Origin: an uncultured Eubacteriales bacterium
GTDB lineage: Bacteria > Bacillota_A > Clostridia > Oscillospirales > CAG-272
Assembly: GCA_900557635.1 (NCBI GenBank)
Contig: USTB01000057.1
Coordinates: forward strand, 1 to 6,269
Reading direction: 5' to 3'
DNA: 6,269 nt
The notes under the pieces are model-generated. The model did no database searches. It was not told the DNA's origin and worked only from the letters and a program-made list of their open reading frames with translations. Each line of letters opens with the position of its first letter. Within the stretch, counting starts at the first letter, position 1. The translations under genes and the position numbers were made by a program. Below, piece by piece: positions 1 through 6,265 of the stretch.

Positions 1-160
1 TAGAAACTCCTGCTTCAAGCTTTTGAGAATTGCTATTTTCTTTGTGTTCAGTATAGCTTACCTGACTTACTGTAGAAAAACCATCTTCAACAATGGCAAG
101 CATATCCAGAACTATTTTTTCGTTGATGTATACAGGTACCATCAACTGGTCTGCGTTCAT
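1..160 (-). CDS. Protein of unknown function, N-terminal 53 residues only (possibly DUF6414 type)
   Basis: An open frame begins at the ATG whose complement is at 158-160 and runs without a stop through the left edge, giving 53 residues that start MNADQLMVPVYINEKIVLDM. An AAGGAG ribosome binding site (complement at 170-175) sits 9 bases before the ATG, and a plausible promoter lies at 267-294, so I regard the start as real although the piece is short. The segment VPVYINEKIVLDMLAI followed by EDGFSTVSQV recalls, from memory, the N-terminus of uncharacterised proteins filed as DUF6414; this is a weak recognition and no function follows from it. No signal peptide or membrane segment is visible. 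The coding stretch is AT-rich (41 G or C in the first 120 bases by my count) compared with 60-67% GC in the genes to the right, which suggests a different origin such as an accessory or transferred gene. Confidence 0.7.
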   Translation of the reverse strand, partial: MNADQLMVPVYINEKIVLDMLAIVEDGFSTVSQVSYTEHKENSNSQKLEAGVS

Positions 161-217
161 GTTTGTTCGCTCCTTCGATCAAATTGCAATAAGAAATGGG
201 CTGTTTGCGTTGCGAAT

Positions 218-230
218 GGGGACGCGCCCC
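218..230. repeat. Small GC-rich inverted repeat in the leader of the left-edge gene
   Basis: GGGG at 218-221 can pair with CCCC at 227-230 around a 5-base loop. On the minus strand it falls in the predicted 5' leader of the left-edge gene, between its promoter and ribosome binding site. No T-run follows on either strand, so it does not look like an intrinsic terminator. It may be a leader hairpin or chance. Confidence 0.35.
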
Positions 231-265
231 GATGAAGATGACATGTTTCCCTTTTTGGATCATAA

Positions 266-280
266 TATGATATGATATGA
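266..280. repeat. Three tandem copies of TATGA
   Basis: TATGA occurs at 266-270, 271-275 and 276-280, with a degenerate fourth copy (CATAA) at 261-265. On the minus strand this creates the overlapping hexamers TATCAT, TATCAT and TATTAT, each a near match to a -10 box. Copy-number change here would alter the promoter spacing of the left-edge gene. Confidence 0.7.
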
Positions 281-294
281 CTTTATTGTAGCAA
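267..294 (-). promoter_or_regulatory. Probable sigma-A promoter for the left-edge gene
   Basis: Reading the minus strand, TTGCTA (complement at 289-294) is followed after 16 bases by TATCAT (complement at 267-272). This predicts a transcript starting near 260 with a leader of about 100 bases before the ATG at 160. Two further TATNAT hexamers overlap it because of the pentamer repeat, so the exact -10 box is uncertain. Confidence 0.5.
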
Positions 295-380
295 CTAATT
301 CGCAGTTTGAAATAGTTTTTCGCGATTTTAATGAATGATTTTTCAACGAATATGCGTTTCAAGGTGTGCCTATGCGCGGC

Positions 381-427
381 AGAAAAGGAAAATGTGTCGG
401 ATGTACAAAGACAACCGACACATTTTT
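381..427 (-). terminator. Intrinsic terminator of the MutS-like operon
   Basis: A perfect 12-base-pair inverted repeat, AAAATGTGTCGG at 389-400 against its complement at 415-426, encloses a 14-base loop. Read on the minus strand, the 3' arm ends in TTTT and continues CCTTTTC, a T-rich tail. It lies about 37 bases past the stop codon of the last MutS-like gene, the expected place for an operon end. On the plus strand the 3' arm also ends in a run of five T, so it may work in both directions, although I see no plus-strand gene reading into it. Confidence 0.85.
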
Positions 428-463
428 GTGTTGATTCATGCGGGTACGTTAAAAAACTACAGG

Positions 464-1954
464 TCACACGTCGCCGCCCACCCGTTCGATACGGAACGGA
501 TGCGCCGCATCGCCCGAGCAATACAGGGAGATGGGAGTGTTTCCCTGCCGCACCATAGAAGCCGCCTCCGAGAGGTGGGTCACAAAGACGAAGCGGCAAT
601 GCAAGCGCTCCAGTGCGCACAAAATGGGATAGATTCCTTGCGCGCCCTCGCGGTATGCCGTGGTCTGGAAGGTCTCGTTGAGCAGGACGAGGGAATGCGG
701 ACGGACAGCGTCCATGATCGCGGCGATCTCGCGCACCTCGCCCTCAAAGCGTCCCGCAGGAGAGTCCGAACGGTCATCCTCCTCCGCCGACGAAAAATGC
801 GCAAAAATGCCGCACCGCACCGAAAGACGCGCGTCCTCGGCGCAAATCGGAAGCCCCGCCTGTGCAAAGAGCTGTGCCGTGCCGAGCGCGCGCAGAAACA
901 CGGTTTTGCCCGTGGAGTTATCGCCGCAGATGAGCATACTGCCGCCCGCCTGCATGGAGACGTCGTTCCCCACGATGCGCTCGGACGGAATGCCCTCGAG
1001 CACAAGAAACGGATCCTGCAAGCCGTGAATCTCCGTGATATCGCACGCGGTATCCTCCGTTTTCGGGAAGCAGAGCGGCATGCCCCATTCGGTGAGGTGC
1101 GCCGCATAGGCAATGGCGGCATCGTAAAACTGCATCTCGCGGGACAGTCCGGAAAATGTCTCATACACACCGTCGGTGATAGCCGCAAGCATACGGTCGA
1201 TGCGGGAGAGCGCATCGGCGGTCAGGCGGCGGCAACCGTCCTCGGCGCCGTCGTCAAGTACGACGGACGGCACGGCATCCTTCTTTTGCAGAAGGGTGCG
1301 CAGAAGCGATTTTTTCTCCTTATCCGACTTGCCCTCCACGATATCGGTCAGATCGCAGGCGCAGACACGCAGACTGTCGTCAAGCGACACCAAAACCGAA
1401 AAATGATAATCCTCGGCTTCGTGATAACGGAAGCGCGCGGCAATATCCGCCACCTCGCCCAAGGCACGGTTACTTCGCATGGCGGCGCAGTGATCACGCA
1501 TGGCGGTAAGGCAGGAGGACTGCACGGGATGGCGGGTCAGGATATCTTCAAAATTCTCATAAAAGGACAGAAGCGTGCGCGGAAACACGGCTGTGACCTT
1601 GAGGGAAGCGAACGCGCGGTTCAGGAGGACGCCGCAATCGGCATCGGGGGGAGGTACCTGCACGCCCGAGCGAAGCTCGAGCCAATCGCCGCGGATGCGG
1701 TCATAGCGGTGAAACGCCACCTTCAGCTCATCGAACAAGGCGGGATCTGCGATAAAATCGCGGTATATCTCCTGCCTGTGCACGATATTTTCCACGCGCA
1801 GGAGGGGACGGCTCAGAACATGCAGAAATGCCTCGGTCGGCGCGCCGTCCCCGCAAAAGGCACGGGCGGTGCGGTCGAGCGACATTTCGTACCGCACGTC
1901 GGACGCGACCTCGTTCTGTTCCTCCGGCACGGCATACAACAGTGAAAATTTCAT
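464..1954 (-). CDS. Short MutS-like ATPase (paralogue A, 496 residues)
   Basis: This is a MutS-related ABC-type ATPase, presumably cytoplasmic and DNA-binding; its role is unknown. Residues 40-95 look like the start of the MutS core domain (RQEIYRDFIADPALFDEL, 60-77), and a helical lever region follows to about 310. The ATPase domain holds Walker A GDNSTGKT (344-351), a GRFEGE segment (401-406) where MutS has its STFMxE signature, Walker B SLVLLNE (421-427) with Asn at 426 where MutS normally has Asp, the likely catalytic Glu at 427, and a VTH switch His at 460. There is no N-terminal mismatch-binding or connector domain: full MutS proteins run to about 850 residues. There is no Smr domain, so this is not MutS2. 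The protein ends soon after the ATPase fold and lacks the C-terminal helical tail seen in its neighbour. The ATG at 1954 follows the neighbour's stop by 6 bases, with AGGAGG (complement at 1966-1971) 11 bases upstream, so the two genes are almost certainly co-translated. Confidence 0.9.
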   Translation of the reverse strand: MKFSLLYAVPEEQNEVASDVRYEMSLDRTARAFCGDGAPTEAFLHVLSRPLLRVENIVHRQEIYRDFIADPALFDELKVAFHRYDRIRGDWLELRSGVQVPPPDADCGVLLNRAFASLKVTAVFPRTLLSFYENFEDILTRHPVQSSCLTAMRDHCAAMRSNRALGEVADIAARFRYHEAEDYHFSVLVSLDDSLRVCACDLTDIVEGKSDKEKKSLLRTLLQKKDAVPSVVLDDGAEDGCRRLTADALSRIDRMLAAITDGVYETFSGLSREMQFYDAAIAYAAHLTEWGMPLCFPKTEDTACDITEIHGLQDPFLVLEGIPSERIVGNDVSMQAGGSMLICGDNSTGKTVFLRALGTAQLFAQAGLPICAEDARLSVRCGIFAHFSSAEEDDRSDSPAGRFEGEVREIAAIMDAVRPHSLVLLNETFQTTAYREGAQGIYPILCALERLHCRFVFVTHLSEAASMVRQGNTPISLYCSGDAAHPFRIERVGGDV

Positions 1955-1960
1955 ATCGGT

Positions 1961-3463
1961 TTACGCCTCCTTCCCTTTTCCGTCTCCCGCAAAACGACGC
2001 AGGAGATCGTCCTCGGTCAGGCGATATTTGCGTAGAATGTCCTGTGCGAACGAGGCTGTCGCCTCACTTGATCTATGGATCTTAAAGGTACGGCTGTGAC
2101 AATCATCCGACACGACCTCGGCGCACAGGGACGGAAATTCGGACGATGCTGCGGCGTGCTGATGGGTGACGTACAGCCCGAAATTTCCGCTCTCCCGTAT
2201 GCGATGCGCCAGCGCCTCGGTCTTGGCGGATGCCTTTTCGTCGGTGGTGGTGGAAAATGTCTCGTTGAGCAGAACAAGCGCCCTGCCCGTGACGGCGGAA
2301 AGCATCAGTTCCACGCGCCGTTCCTCATCGGCAAAGCGTCCGTCCGCCGCAAAGCGCTCGTCGGCGGGAAAATGGGAGACAACACCGCCCAATTCGCACA
2401 GAGTCGCCTCGCGGCACGGCGCGGGAACGCCGAGCATGGCAAAATAGGCGCAGATGCCCACGGCACGCAGAAATGTGGTCTTGCCGCCGCCGTTCGCGCC
2501 GATCACGAAATAAAAGGGATCGGTTTCGTCCAGAGTCACATCATTCGGCACAATCTCTGTCACGCCGCGCGTCAGGAGCGAGATATCATATGCTTCTCTG
2601 AGCGAAAGGACTGCGGCACCGTCCACATCGGGCGTGGTGAGGCGGGGCAGAACGGTGGGAATGCCGCATGCGGCAAGCCGACGCGTCAGAGCGTATGCCT
2701 GCAAATAGAAGGAGAGCTGATCGGCATAGGAATACACACTGTCGTCAAAAAAGTCACCGTACCGCACGGCAAAGGCGCGCAGTGTCTGCAACACCTCGGG
2801 GTAAAGAGACAAAAGTCCCGTGATCTGATACGGATCGGGGTCGCATACCGACTTTTCCTCCGACAGCCCGATGCCCAACTGCACCGCACAGCGGGAGAGC
2901 CGCTCCGAAAAGTTCTCGGGCACGGCGGCGGACAAGGTCACGCGACTTCCCGTATCCCGTGTTTTTCCCGTGAGCTTGAGACTGTAGCGGAAAAGAGGGC
3001 CGGTCGCGGTGTCCAGCGCATCAAGGTCACGCTTCATCGCCGCATAGTCCTCGGATGCGGAGAGGTCGGAAAACAGGCGTACAAATGCGTCAAAAAACGT
3101 ACCCTGTATGCGGCAGTTTGCGGCTTTCCCCGTCCAATGCCACAGGCGTCGGTGCAGGAGGAAAAACAGCACCGTTCGCTCCTCCTCACAGTGCGCGGCG
3201 GTCATAAGACTGTGCAGGCGGCAGATCTCCTCCATTTCATCCTGAAGCTCGGTCAGCTCGGCGACAAGAGTTTCGTCTGCCGCAAGGGCGCAAAACACCT
3301 CATGCCGTGCCGCAATATCCGCAGGAAAGCACGCGCCGCCCAATTCGGGGTGCGAACACAGGAGGGGAAACAGCTCCGCCAAGCGCAGATCATTGCACAG
3401 GGTTGATACATATGACGTATTCTTGCGTTGGCTCGACGTATACAAAACATTCGGATAAGCCAT
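1961..3463 (-). CDS. Short MutS-like ATPase (paralogue B, 500 residues)
   Basis: This second MutS-related ATPase is clearly homologous to, but diverged from, the gene downstream. The ATPase domain holds Walker A GANGGGKT (322-329) followed by TFLRAVG as in MutS, a GRFADEE segment (375-381), Walker B ALVLLNE (395-401) with Asn 400 replacing the usual Asp, Glu 401, and YVTH with the switch His at 434. The C-terminal segment SFAQDILRKYRLTEDDLLRR (471-490) resembles the helical tail that closes MutS ATPase domains and often serves in dimerisation. Residues 1-110 resemble the start of the MutS core; the mismatch-reading and connector domains are absent. I chose the ATG at 3463 because AAAGGA lies 7 bases before it and because it gives a length equal to the partner's. 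An in-frame extension of 46 residues would overlap the upstream ATPase gene by 35 bases and has no matching ribosome binding site. The likely partner is the adjacent paralogue; the function is not known. Confidence 0.88.
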   Translation of the reverse strand: MAYPNVLYTSSQRKNTSYVSTLCNDLRLAELFPLLCSHPELGGACFPADIAARHEVFCALAADETLVAELTELQDEMEEICRLHSLMTAAHCEEERTVLFFLLHRRLWHWTGKAANCRIQGTFFDAFVRLFSDLSASEDYAAMKRDLDALDTATGPLFRYSLKLTGKTRDTGSRVTLSAAVPENFSERLSRCAVQLGIGLSEEKSVCDPDPYQITGLLSLYPEVLQTLRAFAVRYGDFFDDSVYSYADQLSFYLQAYALTRRLAACGIPTVLPRLTTPDVDGAAVLSLREAYDISLLTRGVTEIVPNDVTLDETDPFYFVIGANGGGKTTFLRAVGICAYFAMLGVPAPCREATLCELGGVVSHFPADERFAADGRFADEERRVELMLSAVTGRALVLLNETFSTTTDEKASAKTEALAHRIRESGNFGLYVTHQHAAASSEFPSLCAEVVSDDCHSRTFKIHRSSEATASFAQDILRKYRLTEDDLLRRFAGDGKGKEA

Positions 3464-3470
3464 AGTGAAT

Positions 3471-3476
3471 TCCTTT
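3471..3476 (-). promoter_or_regulatory. Ribosome binding site that fixes the start of MutS-like paralogue B
   Basis: The minus strand reads AAAGGA here, 7 bases before the ATG at 3463. This favours that ATG over the in-frame upstream ATG codons at 3601 and 3514. Confidence 0.65.
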
Positions 3477-3503
3477 GCCCTTTCGGGACGAATGAATGAA
3501 GCC

Positions 3504-3528
3504 TCCTGCCGCATTGTCTGCGCCAGGA
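3504..3528 (-). other. Hairpin in the gap between the P-type ATPase and MutS-like genes
   Basis: TCCTG at 3504-3508 pairs with CAGGA at 3524-3528, and CGCA at 3510-3513 pairs with TGCG at 3519-3522, with one mismatched position between the two blocks and a 5-base loop: nine pairs in total. It lies in the 103-base gap (3464-3566) after the ATPase stop. The minus-strand sequence that follows it is TTC-rich but has no T-run, so it is at best a weak terminator. It could instead be an mRNA processing or stability element that sets different levels for the pump and the MutS-like pair. Confidence 0.45.
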
Positions 3529-3566
3529 ACGGTAAATAACATGAGTTTTCCTGAAATGCGCGCGGA

Positions 3567-6017
3567 TCAGCACTTTGCAGCAAAGCGCTTGAGGCGGGCA
3601 ACGGCGCGGTGATACAGCACCTCCGCCTTCTTTTCCAGATCGGACAGGACGCGCATCACGGGATATGCCATGAGCAGGAAGGTGAGCAGGACCAATATGG
3701 ATTGCACGGAAAGGCGCGACAGAATGACGTCCGAGGTGAACACCGAACTCACAAAACAGCTCACGGTCAGACCGACAAGCAAAGCGATCCAGAGGATGCG
3801 CCGCATCAGGTTGAAGGGCTGACACACGCGGTACAGCATCATCATACCCACAAAGCCGATCAAAATGGCGGAAACGGTTCCAACCTCCCCTGCATCCATA
3901 TGGAACAGCTCACGGTACGCAAGCACAAATCCGACAAGGAACACATTTGTAAAGCCCGACGGCGCGGCGCGGTACAGAACCGAGCTCATAAACTGACCGC
4001 GTATACGGTTCTCGTTCGGCTCCAGTGCAAGGAAGAAGGACGGGATGCCGATGGTGAAAATATTGATGAGGGTCAGGTGCACGGGCTGGAGCGGATAAGC
4101 AACGCCCACGCTGATGGTGATGAGCGCCAGAAACAGGGAGAAAATGTTCTTTACGAGGAAGAGCGCGGCGGAACGTTCGATATTATTGATCACGCGCCTG
4201 CCCTCCGCCACGACGGACGGCAGGGCGGAAAACTGCGAATCAAGCAGCACGATATGCGATGCCTGACACGCGACGCCCGAGCCGGAGGCCATGGCGATGG
4301 AGCAGTCTGCCTCGCGCAGCGCCAGCACGTCGTTCACGCCGTCGCCGGTCATGGCGACCGTGTGCCCCGCCCGCTTCATGGCTGCGACGAGCTTCTTTTT
4401 CTGATCCGGCGTGACGCGTCCGAAGACGGTCATGTCCTCCGCCGCCTTCGCAAGCTCCGCGTCCGTTTTGAGCGTCCGCGCGTCGACAAATTTCTCCGCG
4501 TCCGGGATCCCGGCACGCCGCGCGACCTCCGAAACAGTCAGGGGATTGTCGCCGGAAATGACCTTCGTGCGCACGCCCTGCTGCGCAAAATAGGAGAACG
4601 TCTGCGGCGCTTCGGGCCGGATCTTGTTGCTCAGCAGGATCAGCGCCAGCGGCATCATTTCTGCGTCCAGCGCTTCGTCCGACAGCTTCCCGTCGTAAAG
4701 CGCCAGCAGCAGCACGCGGCAGCCCTTCGCCGACCATTCCTCCGCCAGCGGCAGATACTGCTCCTTTTCCGGGCAGTTCGCCAGCAGAATTTCCGGTGCA
4801 CCGAGCAGATACGTCTCGTCCTCGTGGAATGACACACCACCGTATTTTTTCGCCGACCGGAACGGCACGGCGTCAATCGCCGTCTGCATGGACTGTCCGG
4901 TAAAATATCGCCGCAGCGCGGCCATGGTGTCGTTGTCGTCCTGCATGGCGCAGACGTAATCGGCCATGATCATGCGGATATCGTCGGCGATATAGCGCTC
5001 CGGCTGTAAGGGAACAATGTCATCGACGGTCATTTTCGGCTCCGTGATCGTGCCGGTCTTATCCACGCAGAGCACGTCCACATGGGCCAGCGTCTCGATG
5101 CAGTTCATATCCTGCACGAGCACGCGCTTGCGCGAGAGCTTCAGACAGCTGGCCGCGATGGCGACGCTCGTCAGCAGGTAAAGGCCCTCCGGGATCATGC
5201 CGATCAGGGCCGAGACCGTGGATTCCACGGAGTCGCGCAGCGGCAGGCCCTGGAACACGGACAGGAAATGACGCAGGAACAGGATGATGCCGAGCGGGAT
5301 GAGCGCGATGCCGACGACCGTGATGAGCTTTGTCAGGGAGAGCATCATCTCGGACTTTGTAGAGCGGACATTGCGCCGCGCCTCGGCCGCCAGCTTTGCC
5401 GCATAGCTCTCCGAGCCGACATGCGTCAGCTGCACACGGGCGCGGCCGGAGATGACGAAGCTGCCGGACTTCAGAGTGTCTCCCGGATTTTTCAGAATGG
5501 CATCGGCCTCGCCGGTCAGGAGCGATTCATTGACCTGCAGCTGGCCGTCGCGCACGACAGCGTCCGCGCAGATCTGGTCGCCCGCCGCAAATTCCACGAT
5601 GTCATCGCGGACAAGCTGATCCGTCCGCACGGAGACGCGCTGGCCGGAGCGGATGGCCTTCGCCGTTCCCGCCGCGACGAGCGTCAGCTTATCGACGGCG
5701 CGCTTAGCGCGGATCTCCTGAAAGCTGCCGACGACTGTGTTAGCCACAGCGACGAGCAGAAACATCAGATTTTTGAACGAGCCGACAAGGCACAGGCACA
5801 GAGCCAGCACCAGGAAGATCAGATTGAAGAACGTCAGGACGTTCTCCTTGATGATCTGCCCCTCGGACTTCGTATTGGACGGCGGCATAATGTTGCTCAG
5901 GCCGTTGCTCTGCCGGAGCTTGATCTCCTGCGGAGAAAGGCCCTCTGCCGGGTCTGCCTGCAGCATCGGGATCTGGCGATAGACGCGCAGATGCGGCTGC
6001 TTGGATTTTTGTTTCAT
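3567..6017 (-). CDS. P-type cation-translocating ATPase (CtpE / YoaB / pneumococcal MgtA-like)
   Basis: An integral membrane ion pump of 816 residues that couples ATP hydrolysis to divalent cation transport. Domains in order: M1-M2 (about 61-100), actuator domain with LTGEAD (167-172), M3 (231-249), M4 with the ion-site motif IPEGL (275-279), phosphorylation motif DKTGT with Asp 319, a compact nucleotide-binding domain including LGAPE (405-409), SGDNP (488-492), hinge motif TGDGVND (557-563), then M5-M10 (about 616-790). The M6 segment IGIPSFFLALEPN (657-669) is, from memory, typical of the group containing mycobacterial CtpE (Ca2+), Lactococcus YoaB and pneumococcal MgtA (Mn2+). There is no heavy-metal-binding N-terminal domain and no CPx motif, so it is not a copper or cadmium pump. 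All catalytic residues are present. The ATG at 6017 has GAGGG 6 bases upstream and a TATAAT promoter close behind. Ca2+ or Mn2+ is an inference; the direction of transport is not readable from sequence. Confidence 0.93.
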   Translation of the reverse strand: MKQKSKQPHLRVYRQIPMLQADPAEGLSPQEIKLRQSNGLSNIMPPSNTKSEGQIIKENVLTFFNLIFLVLALCLCLVGSFKNLMFLLVAVANTVVGSFQEIRAKRAVDKLTLVAAGTAKAIRSGQRVSVRTDQLVRDDIVEFAAGDQICADAVVRDGQLQVNESLLTGEADAILKNPGDTLKSGSFVISGRARVQLTHVGSESYAAKLAAEARRNVRSTKSEMMLSLTKLITVVGIALIPLGIILFLRHFLSVFQGLPLRDSVESTVSALIGMIPEGLYLLTSVAIAASCLKLSRKRVLVQDMNCIETLAHVDVLCVDKTGTITEPKMTVDDIVPLQPERYIADDIRMIMADYVCAMQDDNDTMAALRRYFTGQSMQTAIDAVPFRSAKKYGGVSFHEDETYLLGAPEILLANCPEKEQYLPLAEEWSAKGCRVLLLALYDGKLSDEALDAEMMPLALILLSNKIRPEAPQTFSYFAQQGVRTKVISGDNPLTVSEVARRAGIPDAEKFVDARTLKTDAELAKAAEDMTVFGRVTPDQKKKLVAAMKRAGHTVAMTGDGVNDVLALREADCSIAMASGSGVACQASHIVLLDSQFSALPSVVAEGRRVINNIERSAALFLVKNIFSLFLALITISVGVAYPLQPVHLTLINIFTIGIPSFFLALEPNENRIRGQFMSSVLYRAAPSGFTNVFLVGFVLAYRELFHMDAGEVGTVSAILIGFVGMMMLYRVCQPFNLMRRILWIALLVGLTVSCFVSSVFTSDVILSRLSVQSILVLLTFLLMAYPVMRVLSDLEKKAEVLYHRAVARLKRFAAKC

Positions 6018-6049
6018 AACAGTCCCTCAAATCAGCATTTTCTCCGGTC

Positions 6050-6078
6050 ATTATAGCACAGCTCCCGTGAAAAAGCAC
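6050..6078 (-). promoter_or_regulatory. Extended -10 promoter for the P-type ATPase operon
   Basis: On the minus strand TGCTATAAT (complement at 6050-6058) is a perfect -10 hexamer with the extended TGn element. The -35 region at 17-base spacing (GTGCTT, complement at 6073-6078) is poor, as is common for extended -10 promoters. Transcription should begin near 6043, giving a leader of only about 26 bases. That leaves no room for a riboswitch, including the Mn2+-sensing yybP-ykoY type that controls some relatives of this pump. Confidence 0.75.
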
Positions 6079-6094
6079 CCAGTCCGACAGAAAT

Positions 6095-6110
6095 TCACAA
6101 AAAAATCACA
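6095..6110. repeat. Direct repeat TCACA, 11 bases apart
   Basis: TCACA at 6095-6099 and 6106-6110 are spaced by one helical turn across an A-run (TGTGA twice on the minus strand). The pair sits between the two divergent promoters, where a regulator could bind, but a pair of 5-mers may be chance. Confidence 0.3.
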
Positions 6111-6155
6111 TTCCGCGTTCCCATTCGTTTTCCGAAGAAAAAATGAAAGTTTTGC

Positions 6156-6184
6156 TTGCATTCTGCACGGTTTTGTGGTAAACT
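6156..6184 (+). promoter_or_regulatory. Promoter for the plus-strand gene at the right edge
   Basis: TTGCAT at 6156-6161, a 17-base spacer, and TAAACT at 6179-6184 preceded by an extended TG at 6176-6177 together form a plausible sigma-A promoter. Transcription would start near 6191, giving a leader of about 75 bases before the ATG at 6266. Confidence 0.6.
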
Positions 6185-6199
6185 AATCAAGTCTGTGAA

Positions 6200-6258
6200 T
6201 GGGCGGTCCTCTGCGGTGATGTCAACACTTGCACGAACGCCTAATAAATGAGGAGGAC
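6200..6258 (+). promoter_or_regulatory. Structured 5' leader with a possible ribosome-binding-site-masking helix
   Basis: GTCCTCT at 6206-6212 can pair with 6252-6258, which contains most of the AGGAGG ribosome binding site (six Watson-Crick pairs plus one G-U). Immediately before it, 6200-6205 can pair with 6238-6243 (five Watson-Crick pairs plus one G-U). The order of the strands makes the two helices a pseudoknot if both form. With no linker base between them, simultaneous formation is tight, so fraying or alternation is more likely. A third hairpin is possible inside (6212-6218 with 6226-6233, one bulged base). I match it to no known riboswitch class. Confidence 0.4.
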
Positions 6259-6265
6259 AAACATT

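Larger units (their letters stand above)
161..463. other. Intergenic region between the edge gene and the MutS-like operon
   Basis: This 303-base stretch has no convincing gene. From right to left it holds the terminator of the MutS-like operon (about 381-427), an AT-rich stretch with nothing recognisable (about 295-380), a likely promoter for the left-edge gene (267-294) overlapping a three-copy pentamer repeat, and an approximately 100-base leader containing a small GC hairpin (218-230). Short open frames here lack ribosome binding sites and codon character and I do not call them. Confidence 0.6.

Noticed and set aside
335..1945. Long plus-strand open frame (536 codons) opposite MutS-like paralogue A
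   Set aside because: It is in exact codon register antisense to the real gene; it stays open because the gene avoids TTA, CTA and TCA codons. Its translation is rich in His, Arg and Gly without domains, and its start lacks a ribosome binding site.
2075..3406. Long plus-strand open frame (443 codons) opposite MutS-like paralogue B
   Set aside because: Same antisense register as above, with no recognisable domains or start signals. The minus-strand frame has clear Walker motifs.
464..3463. Annotating either short MutS-like protein as MutS1 or MutS2
   Set aside because: Neither has the mismatch-binding or connector domains of MutS1 or the Smr nuclease domain of MutS2, and both are about 500 residues.
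3464..3601. N-terminal extension of MutS-like paralogue B by 46 residues to an ATG at 3601
   Set aside because: It would overlap the P-type ATPase coding end, and its sequence does not resemble MutS. The ATG at 3463 has a well-placed ribosome binding site and makes the two paralogues equal in length.
3609..6056. Two long plus-strand open frames (3609-4832 and 5082-6056) opposite the P-type ATPase
   Set aside because: Both are in-register antisense shadows of the pump gene, with composition typical of such shadows and no start signals.
6018..6060. A Mn2+-sensing yybP-ykoY riboswitch ahead of the P-type ATPase, as in YoaB and pneumococcal MgtA
   Set aside because: The TATAAT box lies only 32 bases before the ATG, leaving a leader of about 26 bases, far too short, and no such motif is visible upstream.
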